NCBI GenBank assembly: GCA_903859705.1
Contig: CAIONQ010000131.1
Coordinates: 26,771 to 90,770, forward strand
Direction of reading: 5' to 3'
DNA length: 64,000 bases
From: an uncultured Chthonomonas sp.
GTDB taxonomy: Bacteria; Armatimonadota; Chthonomonadetes; Chthonomonadales; Chthonomonadaceae
Numbering within the stretch: position 1 is the stretch's first letter; every line of letters begins with the position of its first letter. Below the pieces are notes generated by a model, which was not told the origin of the DNA, searched no databases, and was given only the letters and a program-made list of their open reading frames with translations. The translations under genes and the position numbers were made by a program. Of this stretch, positions 62,533 through 64,000 are shown in pieces.

Positions 62533-63042
62533 TTAACGGATATAGTTACAGTCTACGAGCCCAGGGAAACCCAACCAGGGTTGGAATGGAATTTGCCGCC
62601 ACAATCGGTCGAGTGACATGCACAATGGATTTTCTTGAAATTTATCGCCACTGACCCAGTTGTTATATTTGGTGCTGCACGCTTGATGGCAGGAGATTCC
62701 GGGTCGAATTAGTGCGACGATTATGCCAAATTTACATTCAGAGTGCCGCTGTTTGGTTTTTGCCAAATTTGAATGGTATCGGATGTCCTCCGCTTCCTGT
62801 GCAACCTCTGCACATCCTGATCCAACGAAACGAGTAAGGGTACAACAGGCCATACAGTGCGCATATCCTGGGTTACACGCATGTTGGATTGGTTCTCCTC
62901 CGGGCGGCATCGGCAAAGGCTGCTTGGGTGTCCATGTCTGTGGGTTGCCTTGCCAGTACTTTTTAATCGCATGAGAACAATGTAAGCAATCCAATGCAGG
63001 TTGTACACAGTTCTTAGCCCATTTTCTGATCTTCAGCCGCAC
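62533..63042 (-). CDS. Cys-rich C-terminal tip of the RHS protein (toxin candidate)
   Basis: This frame is the same as the RHS core upstream and continues after an in-frame TAG at 63069-63067 (the residues just after the stop are AQQFEESDV). It may be read from GTG 63042 or by read-through. About 169 residues with a dozen Cys, including LDCLHCSHAI and YAHCMACCTLTRFVGSGCAE; a His-Cys...Cys pattern after a GNP segment is common in RHS C-terminal domains. It is probably the effector domain, but its activity is unknown. Confidence 0.6.
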   Translation of the reverse strand: MRLKIRKWAKNCVQPALDCLHCSHAIKKYWQGNPQTWTPKQPLPMPPGGEPIQHACNPGYAHCMACCTLTRFVGSGCAEVAQEAEDIRYHSNLAKTKQRHSECKFGIIVALIRPGISCHQACSTKYNNWVSGDKFQENPLCMSLDRLWRQIPFQPWLGFPGLVDCNYIR

Positions 63043-63066
63043 ATCACTTTCTTCAAACTGCTGTGC

Positions 63067-64000
63067 CTATGTAACTTGCGCATCGCCTACGAACTTACCG
63101 CTCGGGTCCCTCAGTCCAACCGGATCATTCTCCGCATACCCGTAAGCATGCTCTCCCGCTTTCTGCTCGACTATACCCGCCCTACTAATCCACGTTCCAT
63201 TCGCCGGGTCGTAATATCTGGCTCTTACATAAACAAAGCCTGTGGCGTCGGTGTAGTAGCCGTATTGCCCTACGTATTGCATCGGTTCTGGCTGTGCGGG
63301 AGGTGTGGAAACCATGTTGCCGAAGGCATCAAAGTTCATGAGGTTTTGCCAGAAGCTGGTGCCTTGGAACCAAATGTACCCATTTGGCCTTATTGCTGTC
63401 AATAGCCACAAACTGTACCTCGCCGCCAAGTCCTCTGCCGCGCCCTGGGGCCCATGCTCGCCCGACGCCAGGAGGGATAGAGAGCATGGGAACAGAGGAG
63501 GGATGAAGCGGTAGAGTAAGAAGCAAGGAGTCAAGGCGAGGTACCTACGGATAAAAAGCTGGTTCCACCCATTTGGCCTGATTGCTGTCAATAGCCATAA
63601 ACCGTACCGCGCCGCCAAGTCCTCTGCCGCGCCCGACGCCAGGAGGGATGAAGCGGTAGAGTAAGAAGCAAGGATCAAGGCGCTGTACTCAAATGCACCA
63701 AGGCTGGTTCCGGGGGCATCGCTCTGACGCTCTACGAGATTGAACCCGGCATCGGTGGCAATCGCCAGGTTCTGGTCACTCCAAATCATGCCGGGGTGGG
63801 CATGATTTGAGGAGCAGCTTGCTGCGACAACCTCAAGTTCTGTGCTGCCACCGCTTGTCTTGGATGCTCTCAATCCAGCAAGCGAAGCGCGGTAGAAATT
63901 GCTTTTCATAAACATCCGCTTCAGCGAAGCGTGGTAGCTGTAGGATTCTGCGAGGGATGGCTGTGTGCAGATGGTCAGGCGGTTTTCAGAATCCCATACA
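63067..64000 (-). CDS. RHS repeat-associated core protein (N-terminus off window)
   Basis: The frame is open to the right edge. It starts VWDSENRLTICTQ, then SKTSGGSTELEVV, WSDQNLAIATDAG, and ends with the RHS core: YGYYTDATGFVYVRARYYD, NGTWISRAG, YGYAENDPVGLRDPSGKF. These conserved motifs close the RHS shell and precede the toxic tip. Two stretches do not look like RHS: residues encoded by 63880-63945 and by 63379-63681 are translations of short DNA repeats inserted in frame. A TAG ends the frame at 63067, right where the tip should join. The protein may be broken or need read-through. Confidence 0.85.
   Translation of the reverse strand, partial: VWDSENRLTICTQPSLAESYSYHASLKRMFMKSNFYRASLAGLRASKTSGGSTELEVVAASCSSNHAHPGMIWSDQNLAIATDAGFNLVERQSDAPGTSLGAFEYSALILASYSTASSLLASGAAEDLAARYGLWLLTAIRPNGWNQLFIRRYLALTPCFLLYRFIPPLFPCSLSLLASGEHGPQGAAEDLAARYSLWLLTAIRPNGYIWFQGTSFWQNLMNFDAFGNMVSTPPAQPEPMQYVGQYGYYTDATGFVYVRARYYDPANGTWISRAGIVEQKAGEHAYGYAENDPVGLRDPSGKFVGDAQVT
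63379..63541. repeat. Intragenic repeat in the RHS gene, long copy
   Basis: About 160 bp, repeated as a shorter copy at 63568-63681; the long copy has some 47 extra bases around GGGCCCATGCTCGCCCGACG. Both encode an AAEDLAARYxLWLLTAIRPNG stretch on the minus strand. Confidence 0.85.
63568..63681. repeat. Intragenic repeat in the RHS gene, short copy
   Basis: Shares CATTTGGCCTGATTGCTGTC, the CCGCCAAGTCCTCTGCCGCG stretch and GGATGAAGCGGTAGAGTAAG with the copy at 63379-63541, with a few mismatches and one deletion. Confidence 0.85.
63880..63945. repeat. Dispersed repeat inserted inside the RHS gene
   Basis: 63880-63911 (AAGCGAAGCGCGGTAGAAAT, TGCTTTTCATAA) is a copy of the repeat at 60578 and 60781; 63923-63945 is a partial second unit (AGCGAAGCGTGGTAGC). 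Read on the minus strand they add residues such as MKSNFYRASL without breaking the frame. Confidence 0.8.

Noticed and set aside
62723..62974. Plus-strand 83-codon frame in the RHS tip region
   Set aside because: It lies antisense to the in-frame continuation of the RHS protein and has no start signal.

Overview
The window looks like a chromosomal segment of a diderm, cell-wall-building bacterium, most probably of the phylum Armatimonadota. The best pointer is the prepilin at 25991-26848: an [22 protein letters not shown] N-terminus followed by [12 protein letters not shown], a '[16 protein letters not shown]' stretch and a C-terminal H-x9-DG motif, a combination abundant in that phylum. DUF1080, ASPIC/UnbV, SLH and uroporphyrinogen-decarboxylase-like genes fit. 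The taxonomic call is an inference; no rRNA is present.

Layout. 1-8.2 kb (+): end of an unknown secreted-type protein, a TPR protein, a DUF1080 protein, then an O-methyltransferase, a class I aminotransferase, a large polytopic membrane protein and a TrmH/SpoU RNA methyltransferase. 8.2-11.6 kb (-): a tightly coupled RNA-modification operon downstream of tRNA-Gln: GNAT, rsmI, an unusual tgt, and a homologue of the 16S rRNA m7G1405 aminoglycoside-resistance methyltransferases. 11.6-14 kb (-): yvcK and rapZ. 14.3-21.8 kb: an RRM protein with a long leader, an FAD oxidoreductase with uppP, then murA-mreB-SLH protein (cell envelope). 21.8-28.7 kb: an ASPIC/UnbV-TPR pair, the prepilin, a peroxiredoxin and an ankyrin lipoprotein.

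28.7-38.6 kb (-) is the most striking block: nine packed genes encoding an MtaC-like corrinoid protein, an MtaB-like methanol:corrinoid methyltransferase with all three zinc ligands, four URO-D/MtaA superfamily proteins (only one with a full zinc triad), a homocysteine S-methyltransferase, a DUF1638 protein and a RACo-type ferredoxin/ASKHA corrinoid activator. Together they look like a complete, self-reactivating corrinoid methyl-transfer pathway taking methyl groups from methanol or another one-carbon compound to a thiol such as homocysteine.

40.5-50.2 kb: an imuB-dnaE2 mutasome cassette behind a promoter carrying a 16-bp palindrome (LexA-like operator candidate), then yhaN/yhaO-type SMC-like ATPase and nuclease on the other strand. 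50.4-59.8 kb: an unknown cytosolic protein, a split YeeE/YedE transporter, an alpha/beta hydrolase, an HNH nuclease of the type seen in modified-DNA (phosphorothioate) restriction, secreted esterases including a tandem SGNH protein, a glycosidase C-terminal relic, a GNAT toxin with a candidate antitoxin, and NudC.

59.8-64 kb is accessory: dense families of short repeats, then a polymorphic RHS toxin locus read leftwards (RHS core running off the right edge, an in-frame TAG, a Cys-rich tip, a membrane ankyrin protein as candidate immunity, and an orphan RHS fragment). Some of the dispersed repeats are inserted in frame inside the RHS gene. Several strong promoters share TTGACA-N17/18-TATACT/TATAAT, which suggests the housekeeping sigma consensus.
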